Source: an uncultured Lachnospiraceae bacterium (lineage in GTDB: Bacteria > Bacillota > Clostridia > Lachnospirales > Lachnospiraceae). From it: a stretch of 64,000 bases of DNA. Each line of letters starts with the position of its first letter. Within the stretch, counting starts at the first letter, position 1. The stretch is taken from positions 1-64,000 of the forward strand of contig CAJODN010000009.1 of the NCBI GenBank assembly GCA_905233695.1. The letters are read 5' to 3'. The notes beneath the pieces are model-generated. The model searched no databases, was not told the DNA's origin, and saw only the letters and a program-made list of their open reading frames with translations. A program made the position numbers and the translations under genes. Below are positions 19,416 through 28,647 of the stretch, piece by piece.

Positions 19416-20395
19416 TGAATCAAATAGAAAAAGACATTAAAGAAAAAAAGTTCCATAATATATATCTTTTGTACGGAGAAGAGGATTATCTCAAGAGCAA
19501 ATACGCCAACATGCTTATTGAAGCCGTAGTCGATAACAAGGACTCTATGAATTATTCCTTTTTCGAGGAAAAGAATACGGATGCCGGTGCCGTTATCGAG
19601 AATGCTGTCACTCTTCCTTTCTTCGCTGACAAGAGAATTATCCATATGAAGAACAGCGGATATTTCAAGTCGCCTTGTGAAGAGTTCAATAATTACCTTG
19701 GTGAAATATGCGAAAGCACTATTTTTCTATTCGTCGAGGATGTAATCGATAAACGCTCAAAGGCTTATAAGGCTGTTAATAAATCTGAGTCCGTAATAGA
19801 ACTTAATAAACCGAGCGAGCACGATATCAAAGCCTGGATCGGCGGAAAGCTCAAGACCGAACATAAGTCCATGCAAAGAGAAGCCTATCAGGAGTTCATT
19901 ATTCGTACCGATACAAGCATGGAAAATATGGATATGGAGTTCGAAAAGCTTATCTCATATATCGGAGACAGAGACACCATAACTCTCGACGATGTTAAGG
20001 AAGTAACTACCAAGCAGCTTCAATCCAAAGTATTCGATATGATTAACGGAATTGCGGAAAAAAACCCGAAGAAAGTTCTTAACATGTACCATGACCTTCT
20101 TGCACAGAAGGAACCTCCCGTCAAGATACTTAGAATAATCGAAAACAACTTCAGAAGAAGCCTTAAGATTAAGGACTTAAAAGCGAACGGCTACTCAGAC
20201 GACACCATTGCAAAGGAAGCTAAAATTCCAAAATTTGCGATTCCGAAGGAGCTTAATGTAACGAAAAACTTCAGTTCCGCGAGAATTAACGAACTTTTAA
20301 ATGAAGCCTGCGATATAGAAAAAGACATAAAGACGGGAAAAATCAAGGATCAACTCGCCGTGGAAATGCTGATGATGAAGTATGCGAAGGAGTGA
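19415..20395 (+). CDS. holA: DNA polymerase III delta subunit
   Basis: A 326-residue clamp-loader subunit. N-terminal MNQIEKDIKEKKFHNIYLLY followed by GEEDYLK is the typical HolA start; the central and C-terminal parts show VIELNKPSEHDIKAWI, NMDMEFEKLISYIGDR and EKPVKILRIIENNFR-like helices. The delta subunit opens the beta clamp in the clamp-loader complex. I use the ATG at 19415 rather than an upstream in-frame start at 19304 because the extension is not HolA-like and overlaps the lepA promoter region. It is on plus, divergent from lepA. Confidence 0.93.
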   Translation: MNQIEKDIKEKKFHNIYLLYGEEDYLKSKYANMLIEAVVDNKDSMNYSFFEEKNTDAGAVIENAVTLPFFADKRIIHMKNSGYFKSPCEEFNNYLGEICESTIFLFVEDVIDKRSKAYKAVNKSESVIELNKPSEHDIKAWIGGKLKTEHKSMQREAYQEFIIRTDTSMENMDMEFEKLISYIGDRDTITLDDVKEVTTKQLQSKVFDMINGIAEKNPKKVLNMYHDLLAQKEPPVKILRIIENNFRRSLKIKDLKANGYSDDTIAKEAKIPKFAIPKELNVTKNFSSARINELLNEACDIEKDIKTGKIKDQLAVEMLMMKYAKE

Positions 20396-20431
20396 GGCGA
20401 TTCCGATAGCATCGAACTTTTTAAAAAGTAG

Positions 20432-20460
20432 TTGAAAAAAATGTTGGGATTTCTTATAAT
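20432..20460 (+). promoter_or_regulatory. Sigma-A type promoter ahead of tRNA-Thr
   Basis: -35 TTGAAA (20432-20437), 17-base spacer, -10 TATAAT (20455-20460). The start near 20467 leaves a leader of about 100 bases before the tRNA. Confidence 0.85.
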
Positions 20461-20493
20461 AATTAAGTCGTTATTGAACGAAAGAACCCAACA

Positions 20494-20566
20494 TTTGCAC
20501 TTCGTGCAAACGTCGCCGGGTCGTAAGGGATCCGTCATCGCGTTGCGATGACACCTTCCGACATAG
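20494..20566 (+). other. Structured tRNA-Thr leader with two perfect triloop hairpins
   Basis: TTTGCAC-TTC-GTGCAAA (20494-20510) and GTCATCGC-GTT-GCGATGAC (20534-20552) are perfect stems with three-base loops. The second lies inside outer pairing of AAGG with CCTT and GTCG with CGAC. A similar layout lies between tRNA-Gly and tRNA-Arg. It may be a processing element or a short dispersed repeat. Confidence 0.6.
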
Positions 20567-20639
20567 GCTCCAATAGCTCAGTCGGTAGAGCACTTCACTC
20601 GTAATGAAGGGGTCAGCGGTTCAAGTCCGCTTTGGAGCT
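20567..20639 (+). tRNA. tRNA-Thr (anticodon CGU)
   Basis: A full cloverleaf: acceptor GCTCCAA/TTGGAGC, D arm TAGCTCAGTCGGTAGAGCA, anticodon loop CTCGTAA with anticodon CGT, and T arm GCGGTTCAAGTCCGC. CCA is not encoded. Confidence 0.97.
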
Positions 20640-20693
20640 TCGATACATAAGTATCGATCTTCCACATCACTATGTCATAATACGGAGGTATCT

Positions 20694-21593
20694 ATGACAT
20701 ATTCAAAATTTGAACAGGAAATCTTAGAGATTATCTTAGGCAAACTTCCCGAAGGACACAGCGCGGTAGTTAAGCCAATCTTTAAGAACAACGGTATTGT
20801 TCTTCATGGGCTTGTGGTGAGTAACGGTCACTGCAACATTTCCCCAACCATCTATCTTGATTATTACTATGAGGAGATTAAGAACGGCTATTCCTTGGAC
20901 GAACTGTCCGATCTTATATTGGCACAGTACGAGAAGTTCGCCCTTGAAGATGATTTCGACATCACTTTCTTCACGGATTTCGAGAAATGTAAGGATAATA
21001 TATCCTATAAGCTTATCAATTATGAGAAGAACAAGGAACTTCTTAAGAGTATCCCCCATATAGTTTATCTTGATCTTGCCATTGTATTCTACTGTCTTAT
21101 TGACGAAGGAACACTGGAGACAAGTTCCATTCTCATCAAGAATACTCATATGGAGCATTGGGGAATTGATGTTAACGAACTATTCGACATAGCTTCCTTT
21201 AATACGCCGAAGCTCTTAGAATCAGACATTAAGAATCTGTCTGAAATTGTGGAGGATATTATGAAGAATAAAGGGGCTGATGTAACATTTCCCATAGAGT
21301 ACGAGGACGAAAGCCCCATGTACGTACTCACGAATAAGCTTAAGCTCTACGGCGCCTGCTGTATCTTGTATAAGCATCTTCTTGAGGAATTCGCATCTTC
21401 CGTCAAGACCGATCTATACATTATTCCAAGCAGTGTCCACGAGGTGCTTCTTGTTCCGAAGAGAGAGGAATACGATAAGGAATACTTGTCTGAGCTTATC
21501 AGGGAGGTTAACACCACCGAGCTTTCCCCGGAGGAAGTCTTGTCGGACCATATCTACTACTATTCGAGAAAAGATGATGCAATTTCGTATTAA
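20694..21593 (+). CDS. DUF5688-type protein, function unknown
   Basis: A 299-residue cytoplasmic protein without membrane segments or known catalytic motifs; the N-terminal FEQEILEIILGKLPEGHSAVVKP and the C-terminal DLYIIPSSVHEVLLVPK resemble the DUF5688 family common in Lachnospiraceae. I chose the ATG at 20694 since GGAGG precedes it; an upstream in-frame start at 20604 would lie inside the tRNA. It follows tRNA-Thr by 54 bases with only a small hairpin between, so both may share the tRNA promoter. A terminator follows. Confidence 0.75.
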   Translation: MTYSKFEQEILEIILGKLPEGHSAVVKPIFKNNGIVLHGLVVSNGHCNISPTIYLDYYYEEIKNGYSLDELSDLILAQYEKFALEDDFDITFFTDFEKCKDNISYKLINYEKNKELLKSIPHIVYLDLAIVFYCLIDEGTLETSSILIKNTHMEHWGIDVNELFDIASFNTPKLLESDIKNLSEIVEDIMKNKGADVTFPIEYEDESPMYVLTNKLKLYGACCILYKHLLEEFASSVKTDLYIIPSSVHEVLLVPKREEYDKEYLSELIREVNTTELSPEEVLSDHIYYYSRKDDAISY

Positions 21594-21616
21594 ATCCGAA
21601 AAAGGCAAAGAGTTCG

Positions 21617-21653
21617 TGGCGGTCAAGGGCGATTCCCCTTGGCCGCTCTTTTT
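21617..21653 (+). terminator. Terminator of the DUF5688-type gene
   Basis: GCGGTCAAGGG pairs with CCCTTGGCCGC (one G-U) over a short loop and is followed by TCTTTTTG on plus. Confidence 0.85.
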
Positions 21654-21670
21654 GCTGTCATACAATTAAA

Positions 21671-21700
21671 ACACGGGGGGTTCGATTCCCCCGTGTCTCA
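21671..21700 (+). repeat. tRNA-Lys-like 3' remnant (T arm plus acceptor strand)
   Basis: GGGGG-TTCGATT-CCCCC (T arm, 21676-21692) is followed by GTGTCTCA. The intact tRNA-Lys at 30993-31065 has the same T arm and ends GTATCTCA, one base different. No 5' half, D arm or anticodon arm lies upstream. It may be an attachment-site remnant of an element that used a tRNA-Lys gene; the ACAC before it also makes a 9-bp hairpin. Confidence 0.6.
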
Positions 21701-21715
21701 TTTTCCGTAGATATA

Positions 21716-22873
21716 CTAGTCAAACCACTCTTTTCTCTGCTTCTTGGTTGCCACTTTATTGGCGTACATAAAGTCATCAGCCTTCTTAATTACCGTCTCT
21801 ATATCGTAGCCTTCACCGGCCGCATATCCCACAGCAGCAGAGAGCTCAATCTCAGAATTCTTATTAGTCTCTATAATCGACTTGTTCCATCTGTTAACAA
21901 TCTCATTAAGCTTAAGCTCCGACTCATTCTCTGTTATCAGGACGAATTCGTCACCGCCGATACGATACGCCTTATGAGTCTCGTCCGTGAATTCCCTAAT
22001 GGAATCGGCAATTGTAGCTATAAGCTTATCTCCCATTGTATGACCGAGAGTATCGTTGGTTTCCTTAAGTCCGTTAACGTCCCAGAATATTACTCCGACC
22101 TTATCAACCGTGGGATAATAATCCTTAATCATCTCACGATATTTGTTCTTGTTGTAGAGCTGCGTCATATCATCAATCTCACTAATTCTTCTAAGATATA
22201 ATTCACGGAGCTCCCTTTTTGCGATACCGCCCGATGCGTGAAGGAGTACCGGAATAAGCGCAAGGAGGATAAGACACCTGGGAAATGCATAATAAAGCGG
22301 AAGTGTAAGCCAGGGATTCTCATTAATAGGTCCGAAATGACCTTGTCCCCATTCATCCACGTAATCATTCAAGGTTCCCGTTGTAAGAAGCGTCATATTG
22401 GCATCGCACAGACCGTAGAAGTAACCGCCCATTACCATTGCAAATATTCCTATAACGCTGATAATATACGTAAAAAAGATTATCTTCTTATCGGCATATT
22501 GAATAGCATATATAAGGGGAAGAACCGTCGCCAGGATTATATGGTAGGTCAGAACAACTCCCAAGACAAATGTCATTAGAACCGCGAATATTATAATCAC
22601 GTACTTAAGCCACTTCTTATTGTATCCCGCCAGCTTACAGATGGCTATAAGTATAATCATAAGAACGGACATAAGAAAGAAGCCGTAATTCATAAGGTCT
22701 CTGTCCACTATGAATATGTGAAGGACATTCATTATCCAGGCAAATGCCATAATAAAATACGTAACTACAAGACATTTCACAGTAAACTTATTGGCATGTT
22801 CGTCAAGAGACTCTGTATCAATCTTAACGTTAATCTCAGCCTCGTCTAATTCCTTTTTCTTTTTCTTAAACAT
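21716..22873 (-). CDS. Membrane diguanylate cyclase (GGDEF)
   Basis: A 385-residue protein. Residues 30-210 hold about six membrane helices (VTYFIMAFAWIMNVLHIFIV, FFLMSVLMIILIAICKLA and further). Residues 220-385 are a GGDEF domain with MTQLYNKNKYREM, FWDVNGLKETND and RIGGDEFVLI. The GGDEF motif is intact, so c-di-GMP synthesis is likely; no RxxD inhibitory site sits at its usual place. It starts 17 bases after recN and is the last gene of the nusB transcript. Confidence 0.92.
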   Translation of the reverse strand: MFKKKKKELDEAEINVKIDTESLDEHANKFTVKCLVVTYFIMAFAWIMNVLHIFIVDRDLMNYGFFLMSVLMIILIAICKLAGYNKKWLKYVIIIFAVLMTFVLGVVLTYHIILATVLPLIYAIQYADKKIIFFTYIISVIGIFAMVMGGYFYGLCDANMTLLTTGTLNDYVDEWGQGHFGPINENPWLTLPLYYAFPRCLILLALIPVLLHASGGIAKRELRELYLRRISEIDDMTQLYNKNKYREMIKDYYPTVDKVGVIFWDVNGLKETNDTLGHTMGDKLIATIADSIREFTDETHKAYRIGGDEFVLITENESELKLNEIVNRWNKSIIETNKNSEIELSAAVGYAAGEGYDIETVIKKADDFMYANKVATKKQRKEWFD

Positions 22874-22890
22874 AACTAATTTCCCTTTGA

Positions 22891-24564
22891 TTATATTACT
22901 TTAAGCTTATATTCCTTAGCATACAAAAGAAGCTCCTTAGCATTGGTTCTTACTGCATCGGTAACCTCACTGCCGGATAGCATTCTGGACAACTCCTCCA
23001 CCCTGCTGTCTTCACTCATCTCATTTATAGAGGAAATGGTCTTCGTTCCCACAACATTTTTCTCAATCAGGAAATGCTTATCAGCCATTGCGGCAACCTG
23101 CGGCAAATGTGTAATACAAATAACCTGCTTACCCTTTGCCACCACACTTAATTCCTCCGACAGTGCTTGGGCTGTTCTTCCGCTGATACCGGCATCGATT
23201 TCATCGAATATCATTGTATCAATAAGATCTGCCGTTGCAAGAACCGTCTTGAGTGCTAGCATAATCCTCGACATTTCACCGCCTGAAGCAATGTTCTTAA
23301 GGGGCTTCATCGGCTCCCCGGGATTGGTGCTTATTATGAACTCCGCTTCGTCAATTCCGTTTGCGGTAGGCTTCTCAAGACGTGTGAAATACATATCGAA
23401 TTCTACATCTAAGAAGTTAAGAGACTCAAGAGATTTTCTTACTTTGGGAAGTAAATCGTAGGAATACTTCTTCCTTACTTCCGTCAGCTTATCACATTCA
23501 GTTATAAGGCTATCTTCCGCATTTATTAATTCCTCTTTTAACTTCTCTAAATAACAGTCATAGTCTTCCAGTTGTTCTAATTTCTTCTTGTTAGTCTCTA
23601 AAGTGTCAAGAACATCCTCTAAAGTGGGACCATACTTTTGTTTCAATGTGTTAAGAAGATTAAGTCTTGTCTCAAGCTCATTAAATGCGGCATCGTCGAA
23701 TTCCATTTCCGTAATATACGAGGAAATATCCCGATTAAAATCACTTAGGATCGAATCAGCATCCTCTATCATACTGATGTACTGACTTAGCCTCTCGTCA
23801 TACTGCTCGATACTTCGAAGACTTCTTATGGCTCTCTCCACACCGTCTATAACACCGCTACCCACATTATTATAAGCCTCATTACAGCTTATTACAATCT
23901 TTTCGGCATTACTCATACGATTGTATTCTTCTTCAATTTCGTCATCTTCTCCGAGCTTCACATTAGCCTTCTCGATTTCATCAATCTCGAATCTGAGGAA
24001 TTCGATATCTCTGTCGCGGTTCTTGCTACCTTCCCTGGCTTCTTCGTACTCCTTGGAAAGCTTGGAATACTCTGTATACAGTTTTCCCACTTCTTCCTTA
24101 ATGGAGGCTATCTCTGAGGAGCCGTATTCGTCAAGCATCATAAGATGTTTCCTCTTATCGGAAAGCGTCTGATGCTCACTTTGACCGTATATATCAATAA
24201 AATATTTCCCTACGGTCTTAAGCTTGTCAGCGGGAACCATCTCTCCGTTAATCTTGGCTGTGGATCGGTTCTCCGTAATCTTACGAGAGAGAATGACTTC
24301 GTCATCGAAGCTGATGTCCATGTCAGTGAGAAGCTTTCTCTCCTCATCATCCGTTATGGTAAATGTTGCTTCTACGAGCCCGTCCTTTGTCTCGTCTCTT
24401 AAGATTTCCTTTGGCACATTACCGCCGAGGGCAAGACTTAAAGCCCCTAGGATAATAGACTTACCGGCTCCCGTTTCGCCGGATAAAATATTAAGTCCCG
24501 GAGCGAACAGAATCTCCTCCTCGTCTATAAGTGCAAGATTTTTAACATGTAAATATACTAACAT
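22891..24564 (-). CDS. recN: DNA repair protein RecN
   Basis: A 557-residue SMC-like ATPase acting at double-strand breaks. Walker A GETGAGKSIIL lies near residue 30, long coiled coils fill the middle and the ABC signature NIASGGEMSRIMLAL with Walker B MIFDEIDAGISG lies near the C-terminus. I start at the ATG at 24564 (MLVYLHVKNLALID), which has a GGAAAGGGG site; the in-frame start at 24591 is too far upstream. argR ends 60 bases upstream. Confidence 0.97.
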   Translation of the reverse strand: MLVYLHVKNLALIDEEEILFAPGLNILSGETGAGKSIILGALSLALGGNVPKEILRDETKDGLVEATFTITDDEERKLLTDMDISFDDEVILSRKITENRSTAKINGEMVPADKLKTVGKYFIDIYGQSEHQTLSDKRKHLMMLDEYGSSEIASIKEEVGKLYTEYSKLSKEYEEAREGSKNRDRDIEFLRFEIDEIEKANVKLGEDDEIEEEYNRMSNAEKIVISCNEAYNNVGSGVIDGVERAIRSLRSIEQYDERLSQYISMIEDADSILSDFNRDISSYITEMEFDDAAFNELETRLNLLNTLKQKYGPTLEDVLDTLETNKKKLEQLEDYDCYLEKLKEELINAEDSLITECDKLTEVRKKYSYDLLPKVRKSLESLNFLDVEFDMYFTRLEKPTANGIDEAEFIISTNPGEPMKPLKNIASGGEMSRIMLALKTVLATADLIDTMIFDEIDAGISGRTAQALSEELSVVAKGKQVICITHLPQVAAMADKHFLIEKNVVGTKTISSINEMSEDSRVEELSRMLSGSEVTDAVRTNAKELLLYAKEYKLKVI

Positions 24565-24624
24565 ATGTACCCCTTTCCGACGAAGGCTCAAACCTAACCT
24601 TCGTCAGAATCTTGGCATATATAA

Positions 24625-25080
24625 TCATCTGTTTAAAATTGCCCTGAGCCGGCTCATCACATTTGCCATAAGATCAACACTCCTTACGGCGCACATAATT
24701 GTATCGTCTCCGGCAATAGAGCCCACTATCTCGTTAAACTTAAGATGGTCAAGGGCTGCCGCAACGGCCATGGCCATTCCGGACACCGTCTTAATTACGA
24801 GTATATTATCGGCATTATCCATTGATATAAAGCCATCTCTAAGTATCCTTAAGTATTTCTCGTCAAGATTCTCATCCGTCTCGCTGTATGCGACGTAGCG
24901 AAGATGACCGTCCATATCAGACACTTTAGACAGCTTCATCTTACGAATATCGCGAGACACGGTGGATTGTGTTACATCAAAGCCCTCTTTCTTAAGCTCA
25001 CTTGTAAGCTCTTCCTGTGTCTCGATAGGTTTATTAATTATTATATCTAATATTTTTTCCTGTCTGTCGTTCATATCCAT
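24625..25080 (-). CDS. argR: Arginine repressor ArgR/AhrC
   Basis: A 151-residue arginine-sensing regulator. The N-terminal winged helix has ILDIIINKPIETQEELTSEL and the TQSTVSRDIRKMKL recognition helix; the C-terminal hexamer and arginine-binding domain has GSIAGDDTIMCAVR. I start at MDMND (25080); a TTG at 25098 is possible. Its place just before recN is the standard Firmicute order, and any autoregulation here is unknown. Confidence 0.95.
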   Translation of the reverse strand: MDMNDRQEKILDIIINKPIETQEELTSELKKEGFDVTQSTVSRDIRKMKLSKVSDMDGHLRYVAYSETDENLDEKYLRILRDGFISMDNADNILVIKTVSGMAMAVAAALDHLKFNEIVGSIAGDDTIMCAVRSVDLMANVMSRLRAILNR

Positions 25081-25101
25081 ATTTGTATGTAACCCCAAAA
25101 G

Positions 25102-25929
25102 TTAAGCCTGCATTTTATTTCTTATTCTCTCTAAGAAGTTCTCTTCGCTGAGCATAACCATCTTAGCTTCTTCCTTGGCCTTCGATACAATTAGCTTCTC
25201 ATCTTCCTTAAGATACTTTCTGTGCCGTCCGTCAAATGTTATAAGAACCTTATCAGATGATTCTCTGCTCTTCGGAATCATTTTAACAGAAACCACATCC
25301 TCGCTGTCAAGAACAATACTTCTCGAATTCAAGGTGTGAGGATTAATGGGTGTAAGCAGGATTAAAGACGTCTCCGGATTAACGATGGGACCGTGTGCTG
25401 ACAGATTATACGCCGTTGATCCTGTGGGCGTGGAAATAATTATTCCGTCACAGTCGTATGTAAAGAGGTATTGGTCGTTAACGTATACGGAGAGTCTTGC
25501 CACATGCTGCTCCTCCGGCGACCTTATAATTACGTCATTAAGAGCCGGGAGTCTGTCACTATCCTTTTCCGTCGGAGTGATGAATCCACTAAGCATCATT
25601 CTGTTCTCAATGGCGTAGTCATCCTCGAACAGTCGGTCGAGCGCCGAGAATACTGTGTCCTTATCAAGGTCGCAGAGGTATCCCATATGACCGAAGTTGA
25701 TACCGAGGATCGGGATATCCATTCCGAAGCATTTCTCAGATGCACGAATCATTGTGCCGTCACCACCGATTGCAAGAACACATTCTGTTCCCTCGGGTAT
25801 GGTAAATGTGTCGCCGAGAACGGCAAAGTCACTATTTCCGCCCTTACTCTTAATTGACTTACATATCTTTTTAGCAAGCGTAATCTTATCTCTGTGATTA
25901 TCTCTTACAACAATAAAATAATTATTCAT
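25102..25929 (-). CDS. nadK: NAD kinase
   Basis: A 275-residue kinase that makes NADP from NAD and ATP. Motifs: VLAIGGDGTMIRASE (GGDGT) near residue 55 and DGIIISTPTGSTAYNLSAHGP with NPHTLNSRS in the C-terminal domain. It overlaps the tlyA stop by 8 bases, so translation is probably coupled, and argR follows 21 bases after its stop. Confidence 0.96.
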   Translation of the reverse strand: MNNYFIVVRDNHRDKITLAKKICKSIKSKGGNSDFAVLGDTFTIPEGTECVLAIGGDGTMIRASEKCFGMDIPILGINFGHMGYLCDLDKDTVFSALDRLFEDDYAIENRMMLSGFITPTEKDSDRLPALNDVIIRSPEEQHVARLSVYVNDQYLFTYDCDGIIISTPTGSTAYNLSAHGPIVNPETSLILLTPINPHTLNSRSIVLDSEDVVSVKMIPKSRESSDKVLITFDGRHRKYLKEDEKLIVSKAKEEAKMVMLSEENFLERIRNKMQA

Positions 25930-26761
25930 TCAGCTTATCGTGTGCTCCTTTAACTATGTCTTCTGCCATTTTTATTAAGTCATCATTTAATTTCTGCCCG
26001 ACATCTGTATCTATCCCGGAACGTCCGTCTTCAGTCTTCGTCATATATATCAGGTACTCAATATTACCTTCAGGTCCTTTAATGGGCGAATAATCAAGTT
26101 TGTTAACGGTGAATCCGTTGTCAATGGCGAATCCTATCACATTTATAATAACCTCAAGATGAGTCTTAGGATCTCTTACGACTCCCTTCTTACCCACCTT
26201 ATCCTTGCCGGCTTCGAATTGGGGTTTAATAAGAGATACCATCTCTCCGCCGGTCTTAAGGAGATTATATGCCGCAGGAAAAACCTTGGATAGCGAAATA
26301 AACGATACATCACAGCTTGCAAAATCAAGTACATCATCTATATCTTCGGGTGTCACGTAACGGATATTGGTTTTCTCCATACATACGACACGTTCGTCAC
26401 ACCGTAACTTATAGTCGAACTGACCGTATCCCACATCAACCGCATATACCTTTCCTGCACCATTCTGAAGCATGCAATCGGTGAATCCGCCTGTTGACGC
26501 CCCGATATCCATGCATATCTTTCCTTCAAGCTGTAAGTCAAAGCTTTCTATGGCTTTTTCAAGCTTAAGGCCTCCGCGACTTACGTAAGGAAGCGCCTTA
26601 CCGTGAAGTTCTATATTAGCATTTTCATCGAACTTAGTCCCGGGCTTATCTTCCCTCTCATTATCAACGAATATCTGCCCTGCCATTATAAGCGCCTTGG
26701 CCTTCTCCCTGGAAGGTGCTATTCCCTTACTCACAACAAGTATATCTAAGCGTTCTTTCAT
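25922..26761 (-). CDS. tlyA: TlyA-family rRNA 2'-O-methyltransferase
   Basis: A 279-residue protein with an N-terminal S4 RNA-binding domain (RLDILVVSKGIAPSREKAKA, GGLKLEKAI) and a FtsJ-like methyltransferase domain (MDIGASTGGFTDCML, DVGYGQFDYKLR, SCDVSFISL). Family members methylate ribose in 16S and 23S rRNA; the old name hemolysin A is misleading. It overlaps the dxs stop by 4 bases (ATGA). Confidence 0.94.
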   Translation of the reverse strand: MKERLDILVVSKGIAPSREKAKALIMAGQIFVDNEREDKPGTKFDENANIELHGKALPYVSRGGLKLEKAIESFDLQLEGKICMDIGASTGGFTDCMLQNGAGKVYAVDVGYGQFDYKLRCDERVVCMEKTNIRYVTPEDIDDVLDFASCDVSFISLSKVFPAAYNLLKTGGEMVSLIKPQFEAGKDKVGKKGVVRDPKTHLEVIINVIGFAIDNGFTVNKLDYSPIKGPEGNIEYLIYMTKTEDGRSGIDTDVGQKLNDDLIKMAEDIVKGAHDKLNE

Positions 26762-28614
26762 TGAAGGACTTCCTTAATTTTATCATATATAGACTTAGGA
26801 TCCATTCCAAGAGATTCTTGAAGTTCACCTACGCTTCCGTGAGGAACGAAATCATCGGGAAGGGAAATGTTAATAATCTTACCCTTGTAACCGTTCCTGT
26901 ATAAGATATCACTCACATTTTCACCCATTCCACCGGAATATACATTGTCCTCTAACGTAACGATGCATTTATATTTATCTATTGCATCAAGAATATATTC
27001 TTCGTCAAGAGGCTTGGCGAATCTCGCATTACGGATTGTAGGCTGCTTTCCCTCCGCCTTCATCATCTTACCGACTTCTATGGCATTCCTGAACATACTT
27101 CCCAGCGCAAAGAGAAGTACATCTTTGCCCTCAAATATCCCTTCCGATTTGCCGAGTTCAATCGGTGCCCTAAACTCTTTATAATTAACGAATGCTTCTC
27201 CTCTCGGATATCTTACCGCAATAGGACCGTCGTACTTGAAGGCAAACTTCAGCATATCAGATAACTCCCACTTATTCTTGGGTGCCATTATAACCATGTT
27301 AGGCATTTCTCCGAGATATGATATGTCAAATGCTCCGTGGTGCGTAGGTCCGTCGGCTCCGACCAGCCCCGCCCTGTCAATTGCAAATATCACGTGTAAT
27401 TTCTGCATACAGACATCATGAAGAATCTGATCGTATGCTCTCTGCAGAAACGACGAATATACTGCGAATATGGGCTTAAAGCCTTGTGTCGCAAGACCTG
27501 CCGCAAATGACACCGCATGCTGTTCCGCTATTCCCACATCAAAGAATCTGTCGGGGAACATATTCCTGAATCGTTTCAGTCCCACTCCATCTGCCATGGC
27601 TGCTGTTATTGCAACAATATCTCTGTCTCTATCACCCATTTTCCTCATAACGGTAGAGAAAATGTCCGTATATGAAGGAGTTGCGGGCTTAAGAGGGAGA
27701 CCTTTCTCCACATCAAACGGTCCGGAACCGTGGAATCTGGAAGGATGACGCTCCGCCGGTATAAAGCCTTTGCCCTTCTTGGTCCTAACGTGAACAATTA
27801 CAGCTCCTTGATAACGAAGTGCCTCTTCAAAAACCTTAACCATAGCGTTAATATCGTGACCGTCAATGGGACCTAAGTACAGGATTCCCATTTCCTCATA
27901 CATCATTCCGGGTATCACAAGGGACTTAATACCGCTCTTAGTCTTCTGAATCTGCCTGATAAGCTTATCGCCGTATACGGGAATCTTCTCTAAGGAGTGC
28001 ATTACATCTTCTTTAAGCCCCATATAGTTATCACTCGTTCTAAGCTTACTCAAGTGATTACTAACGCCTCCCACGTTCTTAGAGATTGACATCTCGTTAT
28101 CGTTAAGAACAATGACGAAATTCTTCTTAAAATCCGACGCGTTATTAAGGGCTTCGAATGACATACCGCCCGTCATTGACCCGTCACCGATAACGGCTAT
28201 AACCTTGTTGTCTTCGCCTTTCATTTCTCTTGCCCATGCCATGCCCAGTCCTGCGGAAATGGATGTGGTTGAGTGACCTGTATCAAATACATCGCAGTCA
28301 CTTTCCTCTCTCTTGGGGAATCCGCTCATACCGCCGAACTGCCTTAAGTTATCGAAGCCTTCCTTTCGACCGGTAAGAATCTTATGAGTATAACTCTGAT
28401 GACCTACGTCCCATATAATTTTATCCTTAGGAAGATCGCACACAAGGTGAAGAGCTATGGTAAGCTCCACTACGCCTAAGTTGGACGCTATATGACCGCC
28501 TGTCTTCGATAACTTCTTAATAAGGAATTCTCTTATCTCATCGCTAAGAAGAATAACCTCTTCCGGCTCTAATTTCTTAATATCGTTGGGCTTATTAATC
28601 TTATCTAATATCAT
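26758..28614 (-). CDS. dxs: 1-deoxy-D-xylulose-5-phosphate synthase
   Basis: A 618-residue thiamine-diphosphate enzyme joining pyruvate and glyceraldehyde 3-phosphate, the first step of the MEP isoprenoid pathway. Seen: WDVGHQSYTHKILTGR, the ThDP motif GDGSMTGGMSFEALNNA, the transketolase region DGPTHHGAFDISYL and the C-terminal ITLEDNVYSGG-like sequence. It starts 33 bases after xseB. In many relatives ispA stands between xseB and dxs; here it does not. Confidence 0.98.
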   Translation of the reverse strand: MILDKINKPNDIKKLEPEEVILLSDEIREFLIKKLSKTGGHIASNLGVVELTIALHLVCDLPKDKIIWDVGHQSYTHKILTGRKEGFDNLRQFGGMSGFPKREESDCDVFDTGHSTTSISAGLGMAWAREMKGEDNKVIAVIGDGSMTGGMSFEALNNASDFKKNFVIVLNDNEMSISKNVGGVSNHLSKLRTSDNYMGLKEDVMHSLEKIPVYGDKLIRQIQKTKSGIKSLVIPGMMYEEMGILYLGPIDGHDINAMVKVFEEALRYQGAVIVHVRTKKGKGFIPAERHPSRFHGSGPFDVEKGLPLKPATPSYTDIFSTVMRKMGDRDRDIVAITAAMADGVGLKRFRNMFPDRFFDVGIAEQHAVSFAAGLATQGFKPIFAVYSSFLQRAYDQILHDVCMQKLHVIFAIDRAGLVGADGPTHHGAFDISYLGEMPNMVIMAPKNKWELSDMLKFAFKYDGPIAVRYPRGEAFVNYKEFRAPIELGKSEGIFEGKDVLLFALGSMFRNAIEVGKMMKAEGKQPTIRNARFAKPLDEEYILDAIDKYKCIVTLEDNVYSGGMGENVSDILYRNGYKGKIINISLPDDFVPHGSVGELQESLGMDPKSIYDKIKEVLQ

Positions 28615-28647
28615 TCTTTCAACCCTTTTTTTATAATCTTGATATAA

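Noticed and set aside
21671..21700. Complete tRNA gene
   Set aside because: Only T arm and 3' acceptor strand; no D or anticodon arm upstream.
24224..24898. 224-codon plus-strand frame
   Set aside because: Crosses the ends of recN and argR on the opposite strand; low-complexity Ser-rich shadow.
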